Below are positions 9,973 through 21,149 of a stretch of 64,000 bases of DNA, piece by piece. The DNA comes from Leptoclinus maculatus (lineage: Eukaryota; Chordata; Actinopteri; Perciformes; Stichaeidae), in contig JAVDOI010000007.1 of NCBI GenBank assembly GCA_032191485.1, positions 11,725,180 through 11,789,179 on the forward strand. Direction: 5' to 3'. The notes below the pieces were generated by a model. The model searched no databases. It saw only the letters and a list, made by a program, of their open reading frames with translations, and was not told where the DNA came from. Each line of letters starts with the position of its first letter. Positions within the stretch are counted from its first letter, which is position 1. The position numbers were made by a program, and so were the translations under genes.

Positions 9973-10827
9973 ATGGAATCCCAGAGTTCGTATACATACG
10001 GACTGCAGTACTTGGTGGAGTGTATTTACAGAAGTACACTCCACTCACAACCTGCCGACATCCCAAACTTTGTAATGCAGTATTTGTCTGAACTTAACAG
10101 TTTCAGTAACTCTCAACCTGAAGATGATCCCGAGCTTGTTTTCCTCTTCCAAGAGATGTGGGAGAACATGTTCCTGAGAACCAGAGAGTCTCCACTCACC
10201 ACCATTGAGACATCACCACAAGTTCCATCTCAGGCCGAGATAAAGGAGGCCCTGGGTACAAGCTTCGGTGGTTTCGAGTCTTCTGCTGAGAATGACAAAG
10301 TAGAATGGAAGCCTGCACCACCTCCCCTTGACATGAAAGGACATGAAAAGGCACTTTGGATTCCACCTGGGATATCGAATACCCGTAGAAGAAGAACCAT
10401 CCGAGTACCAGAAGTACTGGTTTTACCACCTATTCCGAAGGAAACCAGAGGTAACCCAGTATCTGGTAAGGATGTGTCACCTGAATCCAGCAAAGGATTA
10501 CCAATGAGCATGGGGGGGGTGCCAGAAAAGGCCAGGAGCAGGCCTCCACCAAAGCGTGGAGAAGACAGTTTACCTTCTCTCCTGGTTAAAAAAGAATTGA
10601 AGCCTGCACCACCTCCCCCCGATGTCAAAAGGGAAACATGTAGAAGGAAAAGATTCACGGTGCCTAGCCAACAGCAGGGTAAAGGACCCAAAGATCAAGT
10701 TGACCAGGAGAGACCCGAGTGGAGAGACCCATCACCTGTGAGGCCAAGCAGAGGGAGGTTTCCACCTCTTGTAAAAGATGGCAGAAATAACCAGACATGC
10801 TCTCATTCAGTGTTCCATCCATTATGA
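9973..10827 (+). CDS. RIIa-domain-like protein, tandem copy 3 (284 aa)
   Basis: Intact ORF with the same protein as copy 2. Units 2 and 3 share both the Val deletion and the 16-bp CG-rich duplication, so they are each other's closest relatives in the array. The RIIa-like domain occupies about residues 8-42; the rest is proline-rich and basic. Function is not established; see copy 1 for the domain reasoning. Confidence 0.75.
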   Translation: MESQSSYTYGLQYLVECIYRSTLHSQPADIPNFVMQYLSELNSFSNSQPEDDPELVFLFQEMWENMFLRTRESPLTTIETSPQVPSQAEIKEALGTSFGGFESSAENDKVEWKPAPPPLDMKGHEKALWIPPGISNTRRRRTIRVPEVLVLPPIPKETRGNPVSGKDVSPESSKGLPMSMGGVPEKARSRPPPKRGEDSLPSLLVKKELKPAPPPPDVKRETCRRKRFTVPSQQQGKGPKDQVDQERPEWRDPSPVRPSRGRFPPLVKDGRNNQTCSHSVFHPL

Positions 10828-10923
10828 GATATGACAGAGTCCAGATAACATCCAGATAACACAATAATAAACAAACAACAAAAAATTTACAAATAAACGT
10901 TATTGATATTTAAAAAAAAAAAA

Positions 10924-11058
10924 TCAGTGACCAATATAGCCCCCCCTTCTGTTCAATAACAGTAATAAGCCTTCATTCATGGATTCTGTCACTTTCTTGA
11001 TCTGTTGACGATCAACCACAGCCTCCCAGACACTGTTCAGAGAGGTGGACTGTTTTCC
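10924..11058 (-). mobile_element. Tc1-like transposase C-terminal fragment, array unit 3
   Basis: Truncated relic in the same position as in the other units, antisense and just downstream of the RIIa-like gene's poly(A) signals. Confidence 0.8.
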
Positions 11059-11455
11059 AATGTCTGTTTCAAATCAGTTTATTTGGGGCTCATACAGCCG
11101 TAGTAAACAGCGGACGTGTGGCTTGCTAGACACAGTGAATACATCTCGATACAATCCACGGAGCTCCTCTGGACAATGTTATTAACCCAGACATGACGGC
11201 GTTTAGTTTCCCGTGATATCTGGGACTTCCACAACACCGTACTAAGCAGAAATAGAGGTTATTTGTTCCATGGTTAATGGCGGACAGTTTAGGGATTTCA
11301 GAGCGATAAGCCCCGCCCCCTCTCCAGCGCGATTCGCGCGAATGAACACAAATGGTCCCCAGCGAGACCGGCGGCGCGTTGGACGCGAATTTGCGGCGCG
11401 ATGAATTTGCGGCGCGATGAATTCGCGACGCGTTTGGTGTGAACGCAGCATTAGC

Positions 11456-11740
11456 CTGATGTTTCCTAGTTATTTCTCTATCGGCCTCCGCTATTCGGAT
11501 TTTCAACAGCCGCTGCATCAATTTGTTCAGATCTTCTTCTCTGTTACCTTCTCTTTCCTTTATCTGCAGTTGCAGATCTTTCCTAGTGCGTTCTAGTTCT
11601 CTCAATTCACTCTTTAGTTCTTCTACCTCTTTCCTATCTCTTACTTCCTTTTTCTGTCCATACACTTCCTCTTTCTCTCTCAACACTTCCTGTCTTTGTC
11701 CTTCCAACACCCATGCTGCTGAAGTTAATGTAAACATCAT
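11456..11740 (-). CDS. Coiled-coil ORF, array unit 3 (unidentified)
   Basis: Same as in unit 2, including the 16-bp duplication downstream that extends the frame to 11126. Heptad-like Glu/Lys/Leu pattern with no recognised family. Confidence 0.35.
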
Positions 11741-12258
11741 GCAGACTAGGAGTGTTCACTAAACCCTCAACTCTGTCTATCCTATAAGGTTCTACTCTAA
11801 CCGTGTGGAAAACTAAGTTTACATTTTTTTCTCAATTACAATTGTAAAATTAAAAATTATGAAAATTAAAATTATCAAAAAAAATTAAAATTAATTAAAA
11901 TTTTGAATTAAAATCAAAATCAAAAATTACAAATATCGAATCAAAATCAACTATTTCAGTTAAAATATTGAATCAAAATCAATAACTGTAGGATACAAAT
12001 TGAAGTGAAACTGGAGGTTAAAATATTGGATTAAACTAAATTACTAACTAAAGTTGAACTGTTGAATTGAAACTAAAATGAACAATTGAAGTTACAATTA
12101 ATATTATCAATGGCTATCAGAATACTGAATTAAAACTAAAAGCAACAACAAAAAAGCCTAATTTTGAGCTTAATGTTTAAATACAGTTAATCCATGGGGC
12201 TTTTATTTTGAAAGGGTGAGGCTGGGTGGGGGAGAGAGGAGGAGAGGAGACAGAATGT

Positions 12259-12378
12259 CATTCTATGTCATAGAATGTTCATCAAAGCCTGGCTTTGATG
12301 TCATAGAATCTATGACATCACAAGGCTCTCTGTGATGTCATAGATTCTATGACATCAAAGCCTGGCTTTGATATATAA
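12259..12378 (+). promoter_or_regulatory. Nested-palindrome promoter, RIIa-like gene copy 4
   Basis: Palindromes, CRE-like octamers and TATATAA are conserved. The large inverted repeat spans 12282-12371. Confidence 0.7.
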
Positions 12379-12473
12379 TCTATGACATCTCCAACTGACA
12401 CTGTCTTTACATAAAGTGAGTATCTTTACACGAGGAAGCTGTTTTGTGACTTAAAAAAGACCTAAAGTGGAAA

Positions 12474-13328
12474 ATGGAATCCCAGAGTTCGTATACATAC
12501 GGACTGCAGTACTTGGTGGAGTGTATTTACAGAAGTACACTCCACTCACAACCTGCCGACATCCCAAACTTTGTAATGCAGTATTTGTCTGAACTTAACA
12601 GTTTCAGTAACTCTCAACCTGAAGATGATCCCGAGCTTGTTTTCCTCTTCCAAGAGATGTGGGAGAACATGTTCCTGAGAACCAGAGAGTCTCCACTCAC
12701 CACCATTGAGACATCACCACAAGTTCCATCTCAGGCCGAGATAAAGGAGGCCCTGGGTACAAGCTTCGGTGGTTTCGAGTCTTCTGCTGAGAATGACAAA
12801 GTAGAATGGAAGCCTGCACCACCTCCCCTTGACATGAAAGGACATGAAAAGGCACTTTGGATTCCACCTGGGATATCGAATACCCGTAGAAGAAGAACCA
12901 TCCGAGTACCAGAAGTACTGGTTTTACCACCTATTCCGAAGGAAACCAGAGGTAACCCAGTATCTGGTAAGGATGTGTCACCTGAATCCAGCAAAGGATT
13001 ACCAATGAGCATGGGGGGGGTGCCAGAAAAGGCCAGGAGCAGGCCTCCACCAAAGCGTGGAGAAGACAGTTTACCTTCTCTCCTGGTTAAAAAAGAATTG
13101 AAGCCTGCACCACCTCCCCCCGATGTCAAAAGGGAAACATGTAGAAGGAAAAGATTCACGGTGCCTAGCCAACAGCAGGGTAAAGGACCCAAAGATCAAG
13201 TTGACCAGGAGAGACCCGAGTGGAGAGACCCATCACCTGTGAGGCCAAGCAGAGGGAGGTTTCCACCTCTTGTAAAAGATGGCAGAAATAACCAGACATG
13301 CTCTCATTCAGTGTTCCATCCATTATGA
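12474..13328 (+). CDS. RIIa-domain-like protein, tandem copy 4 (284 aa)
   Basis: Last intact member of the 2.5-kb array, with the same protein as copies 2 and 3 (one Val fewer than copy 1). Its unit lacks the 16-bp duplication found in units 2 and 3, so it combines the gene allele of units 2-3 with the downstream allele of unit 1. Unequal exchange or gene conversion would produce this. After the unit's A-rich spacer the array ends abruptly at about 14630. Confidence 0.75.
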   Translation: MESQSSYTYGLQYLVECIYRSTLHSQPADIPNFVMQYLSELNSFSNSQPEDDPELVFLFQEMWENMFLRTRESPLTTIETSPQVPSQAEIKEALGTSFGGFESSAENDKVEWKPAPPPLDMKGHEKALWIPPGISNTRRRRTIRVPEVLVLPPIPKETRGNPVSGKDVSPESSKGLPMSMGGVPEKARSRPPPKRGEDSLPSLLVKKELKPAPPPPDVKRETCRRKRFTVPSQQQGKGPKDQVDQERPEWRDPSPVRPSRGRFPPLVKDGRNNQTCSHSVFHPL

Positions 13329-13424
13329 GATATGACAGAGTCCAGATAACATCCAGATAACACAATAATAAACAAACAACAAAAAATTTACAAATAAACG
13401 TTATTGATATTTAAAAAAAAAAAA

Positions 13425-13559
13425 TCAGTGACCAATATAGCCCCCCCTTCTGTTCAATAACAGTAATAAGCCTTCATTCATGGATTCTGTCACTTTCTTG
13501 ATCTGTTGACGATCAACCACAGCCTCCCAGACACTGTTCAGAGAGGTGGACTGTTTTCC
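13425..13559 (-). mobile_element. Tc1-like transposase C-terminal fragment, array unit 4
   Basis: Same truncated C-terminus and breakpoint as in units 1-3. Confidence 0.8.
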
Positions 13560-13940
13560 AATGTCTGTTTCAAATCAGTTTATTTGGGGCTCATACAGCC
13601 GTAGTAAACAGCGGACGTGTGGCTTGCTAGACACAGTGAATACATCTCGATACAATCCACGGAGCTCCTCTGGACAATGTTATTAACCCAGACATGACGG
13701 CGTTTAGTTTCCCGTGATATCTGGGACTTCCACAACACCGTACTAAGCAGAAATAGAGGTTATTTTTTCCATGGTTAATGGCGGACAGTTTAGGGATTTC
13801 AGAGCGATAAGCCCCGCCCCCTCTCCAGCGCGATTCGCGCGAATGAACACAAATGGTCCCCAGCGAGACCGGCGGCGCGTTGGACGCGAATTTGCGGCGC
13901 GATGAATTCGCGACGCGTTTGGTGTGAACGCAGCATTAGC

Positions 13941-14225
13941 CTGATGTTTCCTAGTTATTTCTCTATCGGCCTCCGCTATTCGGATTTTCAACAGCCGCTG
14001 CATCAATTTGTTCAGATCTTCTTCTCTGTTACCTTCTCTTTCCTTTATCTGCAGTTGCAGATCTTTCCTAGTGCGTTCTAGTTCTCTCAATTCACTCTTT
14101 AGTTCTTCTACCTCTTTCCTATCTCTTACTTCCTTTTTCTGTCCATACACTTCCTCTTTCTCTCTCAACACTTCCTGTCTTTGTCCTTCCAACACCCATG
14201 CTGCTGAAGTTAATGTAAACATCAT
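13941..14225 (-). CDS. Coiled-coil ORF, array unit 4 (unidentified)
   Basis: As in unit 1, without the 16-bp duplication. The open frame continues to 13743 through the CG-rich non-coding-looking stretch. Confidence 0.35.
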
Positions 14226-14630
14226 GCAGACTAGGAGTGTTCACTAAACCCTCAACTCTGTCTATCCTATAAGGTTCTACTCTAACCGTGTGGAAAACTA
14301 AGTTTACATTTTTTTCTCAATTACAATTGTAAAATTAAAAATTATGAAAATTAAAATTATCAAAAAAAATTAAAATTAATTACAATTTTGAATTAAAATC
14401 AAAATCAAAAATTACAAATATCGAATCAAAATCAACTATTTCAGTTAAAATATTGAATCAAAATCAATAACTGTAGGATACAAATTGAAGTGAAACTGGA
14501 GGTTAAAATATTGGATTAAACTAAATTACTAACTAAAGTTGAACTGTTGAATTGAAACTAAAATGAACAATTGAAGTTACAATTAATATTATCAATGGCT
14601 ATCAGAATACTGAATTAAAACTAAAAGCAA

Positions 14631-17019
14631 CAATCTAAGTCGATGCAAATTAAAATATAGAGTCCAAAACAATGGTATCACAAGTTTATCACCAATAACT
14701 CACTTTATTGTAATTTATCTATCAATCTACTGGATGACTAAGTATTTGGTAGTCCTAAAGTAATTACTCCTTCGAATAATAGGTGGTGAAATGTTCTGTA
14801 GTTCTAAAACAATTGCACCTCTAGGTTTTCTGGATAGTGGAGTTTACTGTAATTATCATGCAATTACACCTCCAACCGCTAGATGTCGAAGTTATCTTCT
14901 TCTTCTTCTATGGTGTTTTTTTTCAAAAAACTGGCGCGAAAACGGACAAAGAAGCTAATGCTATTAGCGGCTAATGCTACTAGCTAAGCTAACCGGCAAA
15001 ACGTGTCTTCAGCACACACACAAAGCACCATAGTCTCAACTCTTACAATATGCCACATTCACACACTTATTTCTGCTAGACCGTGCCTTGACTCCTCCAC
15101 TTGCACCGGTTATATTATAATCACTTTTATCTAGTTATCTAATCACCAACAGAGCTAATGTTTCAGCTCAACCAGCATTACCACCTCATTCACACAACGA
15201 TCTTTTACAACGCTATCTTAGCACTGCAACGATCATTGTCTTAAAATACACAGTATCATGTATTGTTTCCCCTTTAGGTTTTATCGTCAGCCACCCCCAA
15301 ATGTTTTAAAATACACAGTTAGTACCATGCACTGTTTCCCCTCATTTACTATTAACTTAACGTAGCGGCCAGTCTCTGTGGCAGTTTAACGTTTGTTCAC
15401 TAGACCCGAACCACGTGCAAGACCACTCAGTTCGCCCAGATCAACTCTGGACCCGAAAGTCTATACAAAATAATTCAGTCCGCCCAGCTCACTCACCCTC
15501 TGTTACCCGAGATCTCGACCCTAGAAGATTTATAATTTATTCCCTCCCGCACTTAAGAGTCATCGGTTCACCAGACCCGAAACTGCCCATGCAAGACCCG
15601 GGGGGACCGTCGCCTTATCCCCACGTAACCCTGCCCCGCAGTCTCAGTTCGCCCGGTTTACACAACGCCCAGAGCTTCTAACTTCTGAGCTCCAATAGCT
15701 AATACTGTAGCGTGATCAATGCTAACAACGTCTTTTTCAACGTCCCTGTAACTCAGGGTAACCTGCAACTCAGGCCTCACCGGAAGGATTTCGCAACAAA
15801 GAACAACGTGTAATCAAAGCACACATATGTTCCTAATTCAGCTTGCAGATGCGATTTATACAGCGTTACAACCCCTTTAAATTTCAAATCAATACAGTTA
15901 CCAGTTAGCTGCGGTCTCCTCCTCTGTCCAGCTTCCAGAAACGTCGATCACGTAGACACTTTCGCCTAAGGTTTCCTATGCTACCTAACAGATTTTTATT
16001 AAAACGGCTCTGCTCACCTTTTGTTCGTGCGCACTCCGAAAGTGTCTACCGATTTCACGTCATTTCAGCCTTCTCAGAGTCTAAATATTCAAATCCCTTT
16101 GTCCCTTCGTGGTTTCCAAATTGTTAAGGCTAGAATATTCCGATGGAGCTGCAAGGCCGCAGTGCTGGTCTGGCTCTTTGTTTACTACTTACTGCGCATG
16201 TGCACCAAATAAGTTGCTGAATTCAGGTTTCAAAAGTAAAACTTGTATTTAATATCAAATGCAATCTGAATTAACTATCGATAGTAAATGCTCTCGAGAA
16301 CAGAGACCACACACTCTCACTCTCCCAGGTCTCACAATAAAGGATGTTCTGTGAAGGGATCATGTAGGGTCTGCTCTCGCCTTCTCAAACAAAGCTTTTA
16401 TACTGCAGAAAAGACTGGGAGGTCAGATCGTCATAAAAACTGCAGGTGAGCCAATCGGTGTTACTTATACATTGATCATCTTGGCTACTGTCTTGAGCCA
16501 ATCAATGTCTGGCTTTATTTACAACCATTTGGCTGTAATTCGACTCCTTCTCTCTCCTGCTGGAACCATCACAGCTGGAGACATCCTTTGAAATCTTCAC
16601 CCTGGCATTGTCTTCTCCGCATTCCTGCTGCTTTTATGGTCTCACTGTCTCCCTGTCTTCTACGCTTCTACTTCATGTCTCATGAGAATGTTCCTAAATC
16701 ACTAAAATCTTCCCTAAATCTGACCCTATCTGACCTTTAATACTTCTTCTCTTACAGTGTTTAATACTTCTATGGCTTATACATATGGCTTAATACATTC
16801 AATGTGTCAATATACTGTAATATATAATATCCTCTATCTGTAAACCTCCTGTAAACATAATACATCTCATAGATAAATATATTGCAACTCTTTAACCCAT
16901 GGTAATATTCTTATTATTTTGACACTTCTATTCACCATAAGAGGTGCTAATCATCATACTAAACTAATTCTAATTCTAAAATCCTACTAATACTATCTTC
17001 AATACTGAAATCCTTCACA
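14631..17019. other. Unassigned repeat-rich spacer
   Basis: No convincing gene is seen. The stretch from about 15240 to 15350 contains two copies of a block with 'aaatacacagt', 'catg' and 'tgtttcccct'. The part from about 16290 to 16900 is rich in CT and AT and has an AATAAA-like site. It may be a solo long terminal repeat or other non-coding transposon DNA, but I cannot define its ends. An 88-residue frame at 15415 has no recognisable domain and is not called. Confidence 0.4.
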
Positions 17020-17205
17020 GATGCATGCAATGGAGCATTGTCCTGCATAAAAATCATGGTCTTCTTGAAAGATGCAGACCTTTTCTTGTACCACTGCTTG
17101 AAGAAAGTGTCTTCTAAAAACTGGCAGTAGGTTTGGGAGTTGATTTTGAGTCCATCTTCAACCTGAAAAGGTCCAACTAGCTCATCTTTAATCATACCAG
17201 CTAGG
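17020..17205 (-). mobile_element. Tc1-like transposase internal fragment
   Basis: The minus frame contains AGMIKDELVGPFQVEDG and MIFMQDNAPLHAS, which holds the second catalytic Asp of Tc1-type DDE transposases. It breaks off right after that motif at the array's left edge and carries unrelated residues beyond. The upstream side stops at GGGCTGCAAC, the end of another element. Confidence 0.75.
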
Positions 17206-18457
17206 GCTGCAACAACGAATCGAAAAAAAAGTGTGTTAATTGCAAAATATGCAAAAGCGACATGGCATGGCAAGTTTGTGAGTGTGTGCGTCTGTGAGTG
17301 TAGTGTAGAGAACAAGTTCTGACGTTCAAACAAATCCTGTTAAGTTTTCTGATTTGTATTTTTCTTTATTTTTTATAAATTCTTTATTGTTCTGACAGCT
17401 CAGGTCCCTTTAAACAAAAATATACATCTTTTTGTGCACTTTATTTAAAAAAGCCTATAATTGGCAGATGTAAAGCATACATGTGTATGTTTTTTGTGTT
17501 AGTCCATTTTTATGAATTTTTTTGAATTATTACTTTAACAGCTCAGGGATGCTCAAGGAGCAACCTGTTTGTGCACTTTCTGAAGATGTTTTGCACTGTG
17601 AATTTGCACTGTCAGTTCTGTTTTTGAATAAAGGGTTGGAAATTAATGCTTTTTTGTTTTTTAAATCTTTTTTGAAAGATAGTACACATGAGGATATGCC
17701 CTAGAATTAATGACATTTTACTGCTACGTGAAACGTAATGTAAGGGGGATATCAGTTCAGAGCACTAAAAAACAAATAGTACTAATACAAAACTATATTC
17801 CAGTGGTTTCATCTATGTTTGCACCTGAGGATGATTGATTGAGTGAAGTTTGAGTTGCACCTATCGCACCGCTTACCTCTAATTAGCCTTGACAAGACTG
17901 GAGTCTGGAGTCATTGGGTCCAGACTTGACTGAAGATAGGTGGGACAGAGTCTCATACAGACAGGGTATGCTGTTCAGGAAACTGGAACTTTAGGCAGGT
18001 GTTGTCATAATTTCTGCTTGAAGACTCACAAGTCAATCTGGTGTTCGCTGTGGGCTAGCATGATCCTCTCTACAGACAGAAAAAAGACAACATAGAAAAC
18101 ATTAACAATACTAACAATAATAATAACAGTAACAACAACACCAATAATATAACTTTATATAGCACTTACACAGTTGCAAAATGGTTCTCACATACTTCGC
18201 ACAAAAAACAATCAAACTATAAAAACACAAAACATTAAAGAGGGTAAAACAGAACAAACTTACAAAAAGGTAAACAAAGAGTAGGGTTAAAGATTTCATA
18301 AAAAGGTCAAGCTACAAATATGATTCATGAATAAGAAATAGCCATAATACATATGGTATGTCAATAAAGTCAAAATAAATTCACAGTATGTCAAAAAAAG
18401 GTTATTCTGGCAAGAAGTTAAAATCACATTGGATTAAGCAATGCCTATAGCGCATTT

Positions 18458-18560
18458 ATGAGCGGTAACGTTAACAGACATAGCACACTTATAAGGGCTA
18501 ACATTAACAGACAGCTTATAAGCGGTAACGTTAACAGCCGTCTCAACAGTAACGTTAGCT
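18458..18560 (+). repeat. Short degenerate tandem repeat (gcggtaacgttaacag)
   Basis: About three copies of a 27-35 bp unit containing TTATAAGCGGTAACGTTAACAG. Also present at 22856 and 27489. It is followed by AGCCAGAGATGGTCAAAAATAC, a hAT-like terminus also seen in inverted form near 29660. Confidence 0.6.
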
Positions 18561-18966
18561 GTAGCCAGAGATGGTCAAAAATACATCAAAATGTTTTGAT
18601 ACAAAATACTATAAATATATATAAATATAAAATACTGGTGCCAGAAAATGTAACAAAATATAATACATGTATTTTGTATTTAAAATATAGGAAATACTTT
18701 TTTCTGGATTTTCCGTTTTCTCACAATTTGGTATAGCAGAGCATTCAGGTTTGGGGTATACTGTACACAAAGCTCTGGTGAACCCCACAAAAAGGAAGAA
18801 CAGTCACAGAATGACAGTGGCCAACTGTAGAATGTATGAAATAATACAACTAAGAAAACTGTTGCCCCCCAGCTTATTTGACCCCCCTTTTTTTATTTCA
18901 CAACTTTATTAGAACGGAAATGGGACAGAATGAGCTGAATCAGCGGTCAAAACGGAGTTTAAAGGA

Positions 18967-19800
18967 CACGGTTTGATGATTTTGCTTCAAAAACGTGAGT
19001 ACCGACCCAGAATTTTATGGCAAAGTGATAGATGCTGGGGGCTGCTGTCCCCCCGGTAATGTTTGAAGCGTCTCCCGGAGAGGAAATCCGAGATATACGT
19101 TCGAAGCGTGGTCGAATGCTATTGTTGCTAAGTACCTAGCTTTAACATGGACGGTTGAGAAACGACTTTTGAGGGGCTATTTCTGATGCGTGTCGCGGCC
19201 AAATGAACGCGAAAAAGTGACGAAATATCGTACGAGGCTAGGTCGTAGATCGTAGATCGTGTTTTATTGTGTTTTGAGTGTGTAAAGTGTTACATATACT
19301 TCGGTTCATGAGAGCTTCGTCGTTCAAACGGTATGCTGCATTGTTGTGGAAATATTATATTTGTTACTGAAAAATGGCTTTCTTCGGTACCAGTCGGTAC
19401 CACTAGCCCCCCGGTGGGGGGGCTTTCGGGCCCAACAGGTTTTTAACATAATCAAGTAGTTTCATTTCACAATGTTAACCGCATGTTAAAAACTGCAACT
19501 GTTTTCGCAAAATTATACGTCATTTATAACTAGGAAATGCATTTCCTGCTGAAAATGCGTTGGAATGCTGAAAGCTGAAATTAATCACAAAAGAATTGCT
19601 GAAAATATAGAAATGGGAGAAATGTTGAAGGCCGAAACCATTTAAACTGCACTGCTGAAAACCCTTCTAGTTGAAATGTCTAACTATGGTGTCTGTAGCT
19701 GAAAGTATGAGGAAGGAGAAGGCTTTGAAAGTTGAAGAAGTTTAACAGGATTTGAAGATTTTCTCCATAGATATCCCATTAAAAACAAAATTGAAAAAAC
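18967..19800 (+). repeat. 5' flank module of the RIIa-like gene, 4.4-kb unit 1
   Basis: Matches 2537-4206 without the 857-bp transposon, so it preserves the empty insertion site (AACATAATCAAG near 19447). It runs into a shorter promoter at 19801. Confidence 0.8.
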
Positions 19801-19846
19801 GTCAAAGCCTGGACGTCAAAGCCTAGCTTTGATATATAATCTATGA
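19801..19846 (+). promoter_or_regulatory. Reduced promoter of decayed RIIa-like copy 5
   Basis: Only one palindrome (TCAAAGCCTAGCTTTGA) is present here. It is preceded by two GACGTCAAAGCC-like half-modules and followed by TATATAA. The nested inverted repeat of the 2.5-kb units is absent. This version either lost, or never gained, the palindrome expansion. Confidence 0.55.
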
Positions 19847-19936
19847 CATCACCAACTGACACTCAGTCTTTACATAAAGTGAGTATCTTTACACGAGGAA
19901 GCTGTTTTGTGACTTAAAAAAGACCTAAAGTGGAAA

Positions 19937-20740
19937 ATGGAATCCCAGAGTTCGTATACATACGGACTGCAGTACTTGGTGGAGTGTATTTACAGAAGTA
20001 CACTCTACTCACAACCTGCCGACATCCCAAACTTTGTAATGCAGTATTTGTCTGAACTTAACAGTTTCAGTAACTCTCAACCTGAAGATGATACCGAGCT
20101 TGTTGTTTTCCTCTTCCAAGAGATGTGGGAGAACATGTTCCTGAGAACCAGAGAGTCTCCACTCACCACCATTGAGACATCACCACAAGTTCCATCTCAG
20201 GCCGAGATAAAGGAGGCCCTGGGTACAAGCTTCGGTGGTTTCGAGTCTTCTGCTGAGAATGACAAAGTAGAATGGAAGCCTGCACCACCTCCCCTCGACA
20301 TGAAAGGACATAAAAAGGCACTTTGGATTCCACCTGGGATATCGAATACCCGTAGAAGAAGAACCATCCGAGTACCAGAAGTACTGGTTTTACCCCCATT
20401 TCCGAAGGAAACCAGAGGTAACCCAGTATCTGCTAAGGATGTGTCACCTGAATCCAGCAAAGGATTACCAATGAGCATGGGGGGGGGTGCCAGAAAAGGC
20501 CAGGAGCAGGCCTCCACCAAAGCATGGAGAAGACAGTTTACCTTCTCTCCTGGTTAAAAAAGAATTGAAGCCTGCACCACCTCCGCCCGATGTCAAAAGG
20601 AAAACATGTAGAAGGAAAAGATTCACGGTGCCTAGCCAACAGCAGGGTAAAGGACCCAAAGATCAAGTTGACCAGGAGAGACCCGAGTGGAGAGACCCGA
20701 GTGGAGAGACCCATCACCAAGGATATTAATCAATCAGCTG
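19937..20740 (+). pseudogene. RIIa-domain-like gene, copy 5, frameshifted
   Basis: The start and RIIa-like N-terminus are kept (Tyr-Ser and Thr replacing His-Ser and Pro at two sites). The G run near 20480 has nine Gs instead of eight. This shifts the frame after about residue 182 and ends the protein at 206 residues (stop at about 20557). Further on, a 14-bp duplication (GAGTGGAGAGACCC twice, at about 20684-20711) and a 240-bp LINE-tail insertion break the original C-terminus. It is a disabled copy unless the homopolymer length is an assembly error. Confidence 0.75.
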
Positions 20741-20958
20741 CATTTCTGCATTTTACTACTGTATTTTATTTCTTACACTGCTTTTTAATGTTTTAATGAC
20801 TGTTTTTAATGTTCAATGAATGTTCTTAATTGTTTTTAAATCTCCTTTTCTTATGCCTTATGTTTTGATGCTTTTAATGGTTTTATGTGAAGCACTTTGA
20901 ATTACCCTGTCGTTGAAATGTGCTATACAAATAAACTTGCCTTGCCTTGCCTTGCCTT
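20719..20958 (+). mobile_element. LINE 3' tail inserted in RIIa-like copy 5
   Basis: Contains the core GTGAAGCACTTTGAATTACC...GTGCTATACAAATAAA followed by (CCTTG)n repeats, typical of the 3' ends of fish L2-like LINEs or SINEs that share them. Comparison with copies 1-4 shows that it interrupts ATCACC/TGTGAGGCC inside the coding region. It brings an AATAAA at 20930-20935 that could end transcripts early. Confidence 0.75.
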
Positions 20959-21149
20959 GCCTTGTGAGGCCAAGCAGAGGGAGGTTTCCACCTCTTGTAA
21001 AAGATGGCAGAAATAACCAGACATGCCCTCATTCAGTGTTCTATCCATTATGAGATACGACAGAGTCCAGATAACATCCAGATAACACAATAATAAACAA
21101 ACAACAAAAAATTTACAAATAAACGTTATTGATATTTAAAAAAAAAAAA

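Larger units (their letters stand above)
4656..14630 (+). repeat. Four-copy tandem array, about 2.5-kb unit
   Basis: Unit boundaries fall at 'caacaaaaaag': 4656-7143 (2488 bp), 7144-9644 (2501), 9645-12145 (2501) and 12146-14630 (2485). Units are almost identical. Differences seen: a 3-bp deletion (one Val codon) in units 2-4, a 16-bp duplication in a CG-rich stretch in units 2-3 only, G/A at the Glu/Gly codon near 5768 (Glu only in unit 1), and scattered single bases. Each unit carries a palindromic promoter, an RIIa-like gene on the plus strand, an antisense Tc1 transposase tail, an antisense coiled-coil ORF and an A-rich spacer. Near-identity implies recent amplification or ongoing homogenisation. 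Confidence 0.95.

Noticed and set aside
4656..14630. CRISPR-like array
   Set aside because: Units are 2.5 kb, contiguous and gene-bearing; there are no short repeats with unique spacers and the genome is eukaryotic.
15415..15681. 88-residue plus-strand frame
   Set aside because: No domain, no related copy in the window and a CT-rich, repeat-like context.
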